Assembly: GCA_032821775.1 (NCBI GenBank)
Contig: JAVLRN010000008.1
Location: 1,054,001-1,118,000, forward strand
Direction of reading: 5' to 3'
Source of the DNA: Sanguinoderma infundibulare
Taxonomy: Eukaryota > Basidiomycota > Agaricomycetes > Polyporales > Polyporaceae
Length of the DNA stretch: 64,000 nucleotides
In this document: one piece after another, positions 11,114-22,690 of the stretch
Layout of the letters: each line of letters starts with the position of its first letter
How positions within the stretch are numbered: position 1 is the first letter of the stretch
Translations under genes and position numbers: made by a program
Notes under the pieces: generated by a model
Told to the model about the DNA's origin: nothing
Databases searched by the model: none
Seen by the model: only the letters and a program-made list of their open reading frames with translations

Positions 11114-12834
11114 GGGGGTGTGAGAGTGGCGGTGGAAGGGGTGGAAGGCCCGCCTCTCGCCTGCCGGGCTAAGAACGTGGACCGCTGCGCGCGGTCACAG
11201 CACGGTGTCTTGTGACTTCAGGTTCGAAGTTCGCTCATGGGAAAAATCCGTCGGAACAGGCCACTTTCGGGGTTGACCAATTGCAACGCAAAGCTGGCAC
11301 GGACGCGCTGGTATTTGCACCAGCGGCCGGCTTCTCGGCAACGGAGACGCGGTCAAAGTGGAGGGGCTCGGCATGGGTGTAGGTGAAAGCTGTAGGTACA
11401 CGGAGCAACGACATGACAGGCGATAACGCCGGCGTTCGTAGAGGCCTGGTGGCCAGCCCAATGGCCATACTATTCCCCGTCGTCATCGGAAACGAGGGTG
11501 GACTGTTGACGGGCTACCTAGAAACACCCATCCGTAAGTTCGAACCTGGATGCGGAGGTAACTATGGTAAGCTTCTGCTTGAGATGTACCGGGCTTTTCA
11601 AGTTTCGAAAATGCCCACCGCTCCTCGCGTGCTATTGGAAGTGTAACACAGGCGACATCAACCTGAGAGCTACATTATGTTCAAACGCACCGAAATGTTC
11701 GTTGTAGCGCAAAAGGGCTCCAGAAAGACAGTAAAGGTAGGCGTCAAGCATGTGGGCGTGTCCGGCGAGGCATGGCACGAGAGAAAAAAAGGCGAAGCTC
11801 ACAAGAACTTGCTCAGGATGGCTGTGACGTTTTAAGCGTCTAAGTTCCCGGATTCGGAACCAATGCCTTCCCGGGCCGAAGGCGACATGTTGTCCAGCAA
11901 CCGCAGTGACGTGCCACCGTTTTCTCTTGATTCTCGTCATCAGCGACAGTACTTGGTTCCTTCGGCCGTGTTCCCGTAGCTGATACAATGCATCATCGGC
12001 GCAGCGAAGGGTGGTCGCACGATCGGCACATGAATGTCAGTTGCAGGCATCGTCGTGCGGTTACAACCACCAATCACCTCGGCGGATGTTTGGCACCTTA
12101 AAGCGACACGGGCGAGTGGCACGAGCCTTCCCATATCCGGTGAGTCAATCTCAGGGCGAGACCCTCACCTGGTCGTGCTTCCGTCCTGATCGATTCATTG
12201 CGTGGTTGAATTCTGAAGAGCCGCAGTACAAGGTCGGATCCCATTCTCGATCGCCATAGCCGCGTCCCCGTTGAGGACGTAACGATCTCTTGCGCTTCTT
12301 GATGCTCGACTTCGTCGATGAACATCATGTTCTGTGTAATGACGCGTGAGTCAAGTCACGTTTATTCGTATGGCTAGGATATTTACTTACAAGGATGTAC
12401 CTGTGTTCGGGAACAGTACTGCTTCCTAGAGGTGAAACCATACCCCTTGATCTGAGCGAGTCCGAGTCTTATCAGTTAGGAAGTGGAAGGATGTTCCTCG
12501 AATCTGGAGGACGCAGATCTGCTGATGAAAGGTCGACAGATGAACGGCGGTAGTGCATTTCTCGGGCGAGGAGGTCGTTATGGTGGTTTCGAAGCACACA
12601 CGGCACTCGATGAACGCTAACTAGAAACCTCAGCGGCATGCGCGGGTCTTTGGCACACTTTTCGCAGAGCTTCGCTTGACACGCGTACCCTGGGCCTTCC
12701 TTGCACTGTCCGCACTGTCTTTGGGCTCGGGCCTTTGCCGTCATCTTACTATTTCCGGGGCCGTTAATCAAATCAAGGATGTACTTATGCTCGTTGTTGG
12801 TGCGCCTCTCCGTCCCAAGTCCTCCTCGAACTTG
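11114..12834. other. Intergenic, no gene recognised
   Basis: It holds the upstream regions of the methyltransferase and of the IRG-like gene. Short frames on both strands show no family resemblance and no conserved splice structure. An ATG at 12787 is in frame with the IRG-like gene and is an alternative start. Confidence 0.5.
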
Positions 12835-14011
12835 ATGGGTGGCGCCGCCTCACTCCTCGTCCCAGTTGCTACCTTGCTCCTCACCAGTCTCCAGTCCCGA
12901 CCCCCAAAACAGGACCCCACGCACCACAACATCGTCGAGGTCGACCGACTTCGACGCGAACTCGAGGAACGCGAACGCGCAGCACGCGCCGCCAGAGAGG
13001 AAGCAGACCGACGCGCACGACAGGCGGAGGCAGAGGCCCAACGAGCACACGAAGCACACGCAGCCATGCAGGCCGCTCAGGCAGAGACCGCGCGGATCAA
13101 GCTGACGGCCGAACTGGCTCGGGCGGCCGCGGCCCGCGCGGCGGAGGCAGAGCGTCAGGTGGCGCAGAGGCGCGAGCGGGAGTTGAGGGAGAAGGCAGAG
13201 GCGGCGCAGAGGGATGTCCAGCGTCAGCAACAGCGCGCAGCGGAGGAGACCAGGCGGGCAACGGAGGCTCAGCGCGCGGCCGAGGGTGCAGCGAGGGCGG
13301 CTGCGGAGGAGGCTCGCGCGGCGCGTGTGGCGAAGGAGGAAGCAGAACGACAGCTCCGCGAGGGCATCCAGCCCGTCATCATGCCGTCCACGGCGGACCT
13401 TGAGAATGCCAAACGCCGCATTGGGTACCGCGAGGGTCTTTACCACTTCGCCGTCACCAGGATCTCTGGCAGCGGCAAGTCGTCGCTCATCAACGCCTTG
13501 CGCGGGATGAGAAGCCGCGACGCGGGGGCCGCAGCGACGGGCATCACCGAGACGACGCTGCAGCTGGCCCGCTTCCCGGACTCCAACCCGAGGAACCCCT
13601 TCATGTGGTACGACATCCCGGGTGCGGGCACGCTGAACGTGCGCGACTGGCAGTACTTCAACAACCAGGGCCTCTACGTCTTCGACGCGCTCATCATCCT
13701 CGTCGACAACCGCTTCACGGCCACCGACGTCGCGATCCTCCGCAACGCACGGCTCTTCAGCATCCCGTGCTACATCGTGCGCTCCAAGGCGGACGTGCAC
13801 ATCCGAAACCTCATGATCGAGAGGGGACTACGACAGTGATGACGAGGCGCAAGACGCAGGGAGCCGGGAGACGACCAGAGGGTGTACGTCGTCTCGCATG
13901 CCACGTTACTCAGCGCTGTCAAGCGGTCGATCTCGGCGAGGATGTCGAAGAAGATTATCGACGAGCTGGAGCTTTTGCAGGACTTGTTGGGAGATGCGTA
14001 CAAGCGCAGGG
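12835..14011 (+). pseudogene. IRG-like (p47-type) GTPase with coiled coil, C-terminus frameshifted
   Basis: This is an immunity-related-GTPase-like protein of the kind found in many basidiomycetes. The chosen start at 12835 gives MGGAAS, a good N-myristoylation consensus, followed by a hydrophobic stretch (LLVPVATLLLTSL). Residues of about 35-180 form a long Ala/Glu/Arg coiled coil. The G domain follows: R-I-S-G-S-G-K-S-S near residue 209, DIPGAGT near 260, VFDALIILVDNRFT, and R-S-K-A-D as the base-specificity motif. The first Gly of the GxxxxGKS loop is Arg (AGG), which is unusual. After RNLMIE the frame meets TGA at 13837. The expected acidic linker (YDSDDE) reads in the next frame, and the conserved KKIIDELELLQDLLGDAY returns in the first frame from 13882. 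Two compensating indels thus bracket about 50 bp. It is a pseudogene, or a 334-residue truncated protein, or a sequence error. Confidence 0.72.
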
Positions 14012-14178
14012 GAGGTGAAGAAGGCGGCGGATGCGGGAAGGCTAGAGCATCTTCTAGCAACAAGTTACAACCCGGCGTCGCTGGTTCATCGCAACATCAC
14101 GGCCATAGTTCCTCACGGTCTCGGTTCACGTCTTGTCATTCGCGCGTTCCTACCTCAGTAGAACGGTCTTTATGTTAG

Positions 14179-17100
14179 TCACCATTGCCCTTCTTATCTA
14201 CAGTGCTTCTTCCATACCGTTGATTAACATACCAGGGCCCAACACACTGCCAATCATGGGACACCACCGGGAGGAGCCACCCCCAGAGATAGTAACGCCG
14301 CGTGAAGGACTCGAGTCGTGCCAGAAGCTGGCGCAGCTCTGCCTCCAATATGCTGGTGCTGATGGGGTGGATATGATGGCCTTCTAGGGGCAGCTTCGGC
14401 AACTTCGTGGGCAGCTCAGGAAGCAGGAGTTCGCTAATGCGAAGCAAAAGACGTTGGGAACCCTTTGCTTGTAGTCGCCTGGGTCACGCACACAGGGGAC
14501 GTAACGTTATGTCACATAAAGTCACAGAATGTGATAGTAGGTGATAGTACTGCAAATCCGTCGCATGGCGAATCGTATGTGCACCTCACAGCTGGATTTA
14601 CCGATTCTGCCCCTGCACCATTCGAGTCCGTTCAATATACAATTGAGCGATCTCCCGTCCTTCTTGAAACCTCAATTGAAATGCCCGGTCCCTGCCCTCT
14701 TCGCCTGCGACCCGTCCGCCTTTCCTCCCAAGTCCGCGATGGCAACGTCGTGTCGTCAGCCTTATCTCGGCCTACGACGCCTCAGACCTGCTTCAAGGCT
14801 CGTAGGTACCACAATACTCTGGAATTCGCTTGCACAACACCCCGTCGTGTCGCCGCGTCTTGCATCTTCGTCACGGATGTCCTCAGCCGAAAGTACTCTG
14901 TCGTCGTTCATACGCACACTCGCGCTCCGTAGCCCAGGCATGCTGCGGACCTTCCTATACACGCCTTGTGTCTCTCGCGACAGCCTCGCGCTCAACTAAG
15001 TATGGGCCCCATTCGCTAAACACTGTCCTTCTGTACCCCTCCAGTCGACGATTGCAGCTTCTCTGAGCCCGGCAACGTTTCGATAGATGACGGTATGTGC
15101 ATCCTTTGCTCCTCCATATGACTCCACTAGCAGGTCTAGCGCTCCTTCCCGCCCCCTTCGGAATTCCTGTCCAGCCAGCGCCGCGCTCCCGCGCTCTCCC
15201 ACGCCCATGCACCGCTTGTTCCCGTTGCGCACAACGTCCAGCGTCGTCGCGCAGGCTCCCGCTGCGACGGCTTCGCTTGCCGCACCACTCGGCCGCGACG
15301 AGCAACTCCGGAGGATCAATCTCACGGTGAACAACCTGGCAGTTACATCATACGGTTCTGCAACGTGTGACAGTTCTAGGAACGTCGTGGCAGGCACCAG
15401 GAGCCTCTTCCGGTTTTGCAACTTGGCACCCGCCCATCTCTAACCCCAACGGGGTGATTGAGGCAGGGCCGGCCATCGACAGTCCAAGGTGGACTGGATT
15501 CGTTTTGAGGATCGGACAGTCGAAATGACGCGGCGCGACACTAGGGGCCTATTATGAGATGGCGAACGTAAATCGTGTACCTACTGCACTGCACCGTCAA
15601 GCGTCGACGCGAGGAGGCGGAGAGCTGTCGAAGCGGTACGCAATTCTCCCAAATGTCATGCTCTGGCTGTGTTTCAACTCACCAAATCCCACCATAGCGC
15701 ATCCGACACGCCCTACGCCACTTTCTTGACTAAGCGCCACGCCCCCGCGCACTCGGCGCGATACGCCTTCTCCCCACGCGCCGTCCTCGTCTCTCTCACC
15801 AGCATCGCGTGTCCGCACGCGATCCTCGTAACTTAACGCGCGGCGCCTTCGATGGTGTTTTTCCACCCGTCCAAGCAGTATTTCTAGTCCTCCGCCTGTG
15901 TCAAACTGGACGTTCCCCGATAAACACCTGTCATCCCCGATCGCGCCCCGAGCAGGTGTCGCAGAGTTTGCGCGCGGGCAACAATTTGTGAGTCGGGGAC
16001 AGGAACGGCACCGAGTCCTCGAGCATGTTTACCACCGGTCTCCTCGGCTTCCGCCCCCTGGCTCGACGACGTCGAGTGAAAATCGAACGCGGGACATACT
16101 AAAAGCATAGGAAGAATGGCCGCGAGATGGGCGCGCTGTACGATGATTTCCTCGGATTCTGATTTGAAGCCGGAAAGGACTTCGACGGGTGGCGTGCGGA
16201 GCGGGTTCCGCGGCGAGCGAGGTGATGGACGATGGGACGAGCTGTCGGTTCGGGTGGCTGGGGTGGTGCACGTCGGCGGCGCCTCGGCGATTGCGAGGGG
16301 TGGGGATCAGAAAGGCACGTTTCCAGGTGGGTTGTGCTTTTTGTGCTTTTTGTGTTCTTTGGAGCGTATTTATATAATCACTCGGCATATGGGTATTATA
16401 CGGGCTCGCAGCGGAGCTCTAGGTCGGCCGAATGTCGGGTAGAACGGTGAGAGAGACTCGGCTTCCAACGCTAAAAGTCTATCTATCAGAGATCGAACGG
16501 TCGCGAGGGAGATGGCCCATGCCCGGACAGTTCGAATCCGTTCTGAACGCTGCGTGCTCTTTGACGACTCTCGGTATGTCTAACGTTTGATCTCCAGAGT
16601 GCAGATCACATATCCGATGTTCTCGTACTAGGATATGCTACCGCGCTGCTGCCCATATCAGACTCGCGCAAGTTCTGGCCCTCAGAAGTGGATGAAGGCC
16701 GTCAAGGCTTTGTCGCGCTGGCTGGGTCCTGTAGTTCTGTCGGTCTCCTCCGCTTCCTCGAATACGCATCGTACGAGGAGCTCGGATTATCGTATCCTAA
16801 TGTAATATTTAGTCCGACCCTTGTAATTAATACTCACGGGTGTCAGACCTCGACGTGAACGACAGGTACTTTTAAAACACATCACCAAACTATGAACGAG
16901 GAGAACAGAGTACAAGACACCTTCAACCTTGCGCTGCGTTTGTCCTTCACGCCAAGACATACGCCGCGAAAGGCGAAACACAGCGGCGTGGACACATCTC
17001 TCTATCGTTATTGTATGCGGCAGGATGTCGAAACCGATGGGATATGTAACATACTCGGAAGGAAGGTATCGTGATACACTTCCCCGACTAGTACCGCTCT

Positions 17101-18631
17101 TCAGACACTTCGCAGGTCATCCTCCATATCGCCACATCGCCACTGAGGACATACAGTACGTTTGCCCCTACCAAAATACCCCATTGTCATCGCGAACTTG
17201 AGCTGCGGAGCCCTGCCGTAATGTGCTCCCCGTCCTGTCGGCCGAGGAACAAAGCAGAAGCGGGCCGTGGACAGGGCGAACGACAGATGTCCTTGCATCG
17301 TGAGTGCGGTGAGCTAAAAATCTGTTTCTAGACTGCTCGGGAAACCAAGCTTCCTTTTCCAGGCGCGCCGATATCTTCTCCGCCCTAGTCGCATTCCGGG
17401 CTCCGAATAGTGCGGTGTGCACCGCTACGGTTCCGTTCAACGTGCAGCACGCATCGCGCTAGTTTACCTTTCCCGATGCAGCTGCTCGCACACAACGCGA
17501 ATCCAGTCCGCCACGGACGTGCCCAGCCACTGCCAGGGGCGGAGCGCCGATGAACATTCAACCGACTGAACGCTAAAGCCTGTCATGCTGCCCTGCGACT
17601 TCCCGCGCTCTCTTAGCTAACAAGAAGATTTCGAAGCGCACACTTACCGGCGCCCACCCATTACCGACGCCCGGGTCCCAACGTTGTCCTGCTCCAAATG
17701 ACCCTATTGTGTGCACAACGGCCTCCGCGGCGTTCTGGTCGCTAGCCGGCCTTCTTATCTTTCCAATGAACGCGCTGGCGAGTGGCTCGCGTACAACCCG
17801 CAGGCCCTGACGTGGGAGGACGAGAAAACAATTACTGCAGATGCCTGCCAAAGGCGGACTGGAGTCGCCCCTGGCGACTGTAGCGGGAAGGGCGCGACTT
17901 CCACGTCAAAGTTCGAGATTCGCGCACGCATCATCTGTCGACGGTATGGCCGCGGAGTGGCAGACGACGTGGGATACGGCGATGTATGATGTGCGACTCC
18001 AAGCATCGAAAGGTGTAACGGATGCGATAGATGCCGAACTGCGACCCTCGGAGAGAATTTACGTGCTGCTGTGCGCACATGAACGTTGAGAATGACTGTA
18101 GAATTGACGGACGTGTACTGACATGATATATACCAGCAAGGCTGTGGATGTTGAATATTGATGACTCGGCGGAAAAGCTTCCTGGATGTTGCTGTGCGGT
18201 GTTCGGCTGACGACCGGCGACCGGCGTGAAGCGCTCGCGGCGTGGCCGGAGGAGGATCGAGGAAGACTGGGATGGACAATAGAGACGGGGAAAAATTAGG
18301 CCAGCTTCTATGACGTTTGAGTACGAATCTAGGATGGCATGTTCTATCAGGGGCGCAGATAGACCGATGCACGCGAAGTGGGAGCGGGAGAATGAATGGG
18401 AGGGATCGGGCTGAGCCACGAGCCTCACCGAAGATCCGGCCGGGCAAGTCACAGTGTAAGATTGCAGGTCATTCCGTTCTACCCAGAAGCTGCCGGTCGA
18501 GTGTTACGTCGTTTGATCCTGCTCCGAATACGTATAAAGCCCCAGGATGTTAGCTAAGAGACCCTCACCAAGCAGCGATAGCTCACCTGCCCTCCTCAGT
18601 TCGCCACCCCACGCACACCCCCCACTACAAC
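14179..18631. other. 4.4 kb without a recognisable gene
   Basis: Many short frames occur on both strands, none with protein-like motifs or consistent splice sites. A T-rich run with TTTTTGTG repeats lies near 16335, and a TATA box for PAL lies at the right end. It may be decayed sequence or host non-coding RNA. Nothing can be claimed from sequence alone. Confidence 0.45.
18533..18538 (+). promoter_or_regulatory. TATA box of PAL
   Basis: TATAAA lies 94 bp upstream of the PAL start codon, a distance that fits a fungal core promoter. The role is inferred from position. Confidence 0.55.
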
Positions 18632-21327
18632 ATGCCCGGCTACACCTTCTCTAAAGCCCAGCACGGCTTCGAGCCTTCGCCTCCTCTGTTCAAGAAGGCC
18701 GTTGTGCCCTCGCCCCTACCCGTCGAGCCTGAAGCACCGAAGGCTTCCCCGACAGCCACCTTGCTTGGCAAGTTCCTCGAAGCGCACCGCGCGCTGGACA
18801 ACTACAAGTGAGTACTCGCTCTCCGGTGTGACGTACAGTTCTTCGTTTTCGCTAGCGGCAAGCGCGAAGACCATCGCGCCGCGGGTCTTGGCTTCGCGAT
18901 CATAACATGACCTAGTTTTGGCGACTTGCTGCGGTCTCTTGACGAGTCTTAGCAACACTCGCTGACATGACGTACTTGCAGGCAAGGTCGACCAATCGTT
19001 GTTGATGGACAGACGCTCTCCATCGCCGCTGTGGCGGCTGTGGCGCGCTATAACGCTGCAGTGGCACTCGACGATTCCCCTGACGTCCAGACCCGGATCC
19101 TCAAGAGCCGACAAGTCATCGTTGACAAGGTCAACAGCCAGAAGAGCGTGTACGGCGTCAGCACTGGCTTCGGTGGCAGTGGTGAGCATCATACCGTCCG
19201 TGGCATGCATATCAGCGTCTTCTGCACTGCAAGTAAACATTGCTCGGGCAAAGCGCTCTGATCCGCATCTAGTGCTCCGATCAGCAGAGGTTCTCACCAT
19301 TATGATCCACCTACACAGCTGACACACGAACCAACGACCCGCTCACACTCGGCCTTGCGCTTCTCCAGCACCAGCAAGCTGGAGTCTTGCCTTCCGACAC
19401 TGACATGGCGCCTACCGTCCTCCCGCTCCGCGACCCTCTCACCTCGACGAGCATGCCGGAGTCCTGGGTGCGCGGTGCGATATTGATCCGCATGAACTCA
19501 CTCATTCGCGGCCACTCTGGCGTCCGGTGGGAGCTCATCGAGCGCATGGGCGCCCTTCTCCGCGAAAACATCGTGCCACTTGTACCGCTTCGCGGGAGCA
19601 TTTCTGCGTCCGGAGGTTAGTGCCACAACTGCCCTTCTATGCATCGTTCTTGCCTTCATTCTCACTGTCTTCCAGATTTGTCCCCGCTCTCATACATTGC
19701 TGGTCTGCTGATCGGAAACCCCTCGATCCGCGCCTTTGACGGCCCTTCGACCTTCCGCGGGCGCCGAATCGTGTCTTCTCGCGAGGCGCTGGCTGCACAC
19801 CACATCGAGCCGATCGAGCTGGCGTCGAAGGAGCACCTCGGTATCCTGAACGGGACCGCGTTCTCCGCTTCTGTAGGCGCGCTCGCCGTCCATGAGGCTG
19901 TCCATCTGTCGCTCCTCGCCCAAGTGTGCACGGCTATGTGCACAGAGGCGATGCTCGGCGCGCGGGGCTCCTTCGTGCCCTTCATCCACGCTGTCGCGCG
20001 CCCGCACCCGGGCCAGGTCGAGGTCGCTGAGACGATTGCCGAACTGCTCGAGGGCTCGCAGTTTGCTGTGACTGCTGAGGAAGAGAAGCACATATCGGCT
20101 GACGTCGGAGAGCTGCGCCAGGATCGGTACCCGCTTCGTACATCGGCGCAGTGGTTGGGCCCGCAAGTCGAGGACATCTTGTCCGCGTTCGCTGCGATCA
20201 CGATAGAGTGCAACTCCAGTATGTGACCACTTAGTGTCTCTCATCGAAAGGCGCCAAGATGAGCTCACCTCCGTTTCAGCCACTGACAATCCGCTCATCG
20301 ACGGTGAGACGGGCGAGGTACACCACGGCGGCAACTTCCAAGCGATGGCGGTCACGAACGCGATGGAGAAGACGCGGCTTGCGCTGCACCATATCGGCAA
20401 GCTGCTCTTCGCGCAGTGCACTGAGCTCATCAACCCCTCGATGAACCGCGGCCTGCCGCCGAACCTGGCTGCGACCGATCCGTCGCACAACTACTTCGCG
20501 AAGGGCGTCGACATCCACATGGCGGCGTACGTCGGCGAGCTCGGATACCTCGCAAACCCTGTCTCGACACATGTACAGTCAGCGGAAATGCACAACCAGG
20601 CAGTCAAGTACGTACCGTAACACCGCGCTATCGATGCCCTGCATTCTGACAGCCTCCATTCCTTAGCTCGCTTGCCCTTATCTCGGCACGTGCCACTCTC
20701 GATTCCTTGGAGGTTCTGTCGCTCCTCATCGCCAGCTGGCTCTACTCGCTCTGCCAGGCCCTCGACCTCCGCGCGATGCAGTACGAGTTCGAGCTCGAGG
20801 CCGACGAGATCCTCCGCGAGCAACTCGCACACGCCTTCGCGTCGCACCTCTCCGATAGCGACCTCACGACCCTCTTCGGGCTCGTCTCGCGCCAGGTCCG
20901 CCACTCGCTCGAGAACACGAGCAAGATGGACGCCGTGCTCCGCATGCGCTCCGTCGCGGGCGCGACGACCACGACGATCGTCGACTTCTGCGCCGAGCAC
21001 GCCGGGCTCCATGCCCTCGACGAGATCGTCCCCTTCCGCGCGAAGCTCGCGGAGCGCATGACGGCCTCGCTGGTTCGCCTGCGGAGCGAGTACCTGGACG
21101 GCGCGAAGGGCGCGGCGCCCGCGGCTGCGTACCTCGGCAGGGCACGCCCGGTGTACGAGTTTGTGCGCAAGACGCTCGGGGTAGCCATGCACGGGTCGGA
21201 GAACCTGCACGAGTTCAAGGCGGGCCCCGGCGTCGAGGCGCAGACGGTCGGCCAGGACATTGCACTCATCCATGAGGCGATTCGCGACGGGCAGATGCAG
21301 GATGTCGTTGTCAGCCTGTTTGCTTGA
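18632..21327 (+). CDS. PAL: Phenylalanine ammonia-lyase (PAL/TAL, MIO type)
   Basis: PAL removes ammonia from L-phenylalanine (and, in fungi, often L-tyrosine) to give cinnamate or coumarate, a cytosolic entry to phenylpropanoid metabolism. Six exons were pieced together: 18632..18807, 18982..19181, 19319..19615, 19676..20218, 20280..20607 and 20667..21327, all with GT-AG introns in matching phase. The product is 734 residues, normal for fungal PAL. The Ala-Ser-Gly triad that forms the MIO cofactor is residues 222-224, and intron 3 splits the very next codon (SASG-DLSPL). The substrate-selectivity pair is His143-Gln144, the usual fungal state that tolerates both Phe and Tyr. [25 protein letters not shown] and the [15 protein letters not shown] segment are all present. 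The first two introns are long (174 and 137 bp) for this genome. The gene looks intact. Confidence 0.95.
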
Positions 21328-22690
21328 GTTTTGGGCTCTGGTGGACTGGATATGGAATAGACGGCGTATTTATTTTTCTTGAGTAGGTGGAAAGTCTTTG
21401 GTGAACGCTTCGATTGTTGTATTTGTACCATGACTACAGTAATAGATGTCAATGCATGACCTAATTCACAGCGAAACGGGTGTGTACCATCTTTCATGCT
21501 GCCGAAAACAAGCTGGCGCGCACTTGCTCCTTCTTCCATGCTAGTGCTGGTGCGTTTTGTCGTCCAGGAAGTGTAGACTTGAGAGCCTGAGCAGCACAAC
21601 ACCCTGAGGGATTTGTTGGCATCGAGGCGGAGTAATCACAGAACACCGAATGCATCCTGAAGCTGCCAATGGAACTTGAAGAACTCACGCAGGTTACGGC
21701 AAATTGTAGTTCAGGCTGAGCATGTGCCCGCTTCGACTACATCCATATTCCGGACGCACCAGGCATAATCTCTCTCAGTCTCCCCAGGTCGCCTTCATGG
21801 AGCATTAAAGCAACGGCCATGTTAGCAGCCGTGCGACGAGCGGAGAAGAGACAGACGCACCTGAGCATGAGCACGCAACAAGTGCACCTTGCGCATGCGA
21901 TGCTCCTCCTCGACCTTGGTCTCCCGCTCCGCCTTCCTGTATTCGTTTATCTCTGTGAAGAAGAGGTTTGGAGGACGGCCGGCGGCCATGCTGTTGGGGC
22001 CCTGGAGAGACCGCCAGTTCGACTCGCCCTGACATGCATCAGCCGAGGGGTTTTCTTGAACTGCCGGGGGTTTTTCCTGACCTGGCGTGGGTTCTCATGC
22101 CGAAACAAGGGAGATGTGGAAGTAGTCCAGAGAATGTAATGCGGAAAGCAGACCTACGTAGTAGGAATGACGGCGGGCGGGGGCGAGCTGCGAGTCTCAA
22201 CCCGGCCTATGCGAGCGCCCAAGCGCATACAGCCCGCCTTCCGCCCCGCCTTCGTCTGCCTCTTTCCATACCCCGCCATCCAGGACCCTACCCCGAAGGT
22301 GAGGGCCTCAGCTGGAGTATTATTGTCGTCCATGTGGTCTTTATTTGGTGAAGGCTTTGCTGTGGCACTTTTCAGCAACTAGGACGGCCAGAAGACGGTT
22401 TTGCGAGGTGTACCAGGAGGTTCCTAATGGCGTGGGGGTTACATGCAGGTATGTAGCACTCGCGATTGATGACTGTATCTCACCGGGGCCCGCGGACCGA
22501 AACATACGGTGAACGACCCCATCTCGGATGTCTAACGATGGCTACGGATTCGTGAACGGTGTACCCTTCACACCGAATACTACCTCCTTCTTCTTCTTCT
22601 TCAGCCCTTCTTCCCTGGACCAAGAGCGTTTGTCTATCGAGGCTGATGGTCTACATGATACAGAGAGAATCGTACTAAACCGCGTCGATG
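21328..22690. other. Intergenic, PAL 3' side to HET-3
   Basis: No gene is recognised. The last ~100 bp before 22690 match the sequence downstream of HET-1 (6190-6280), including the string CATCAGCCTCGATAGACAAA on one strand or the other. The HET duplication unit therefore included 3' flanking DNA. Confidence 0.55.

Noticed and set aside
12850..13800. 316-residue frame antisense to the IRG-like gene
   Set aside because: It lies exactly opposite the coiled coil and GTPase domain and has no motif of its own.
16490..16575. AGTTCGAATCC resembles a tRNA T-loop
   Set aside because: The flanking bases do not form a T-stem or acceptor stem, and no D-arm or anticodon arm can be folded.
20491..21602. 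Two long open frames antisense to PAL (260 and 286 codons)
   Set aside because: PAL is certain on the plus strand. The antisense frames are Arg/Ala-rich shadows of a strongly biased gene.
22438..22454. A 17-base string (GTTACATGCAGGTATGT) repeated at 35488-35504
   Set aside because: Similarity does not extend beyond the string, and a 17-base match in 64 kb is not rare enough to mean much.
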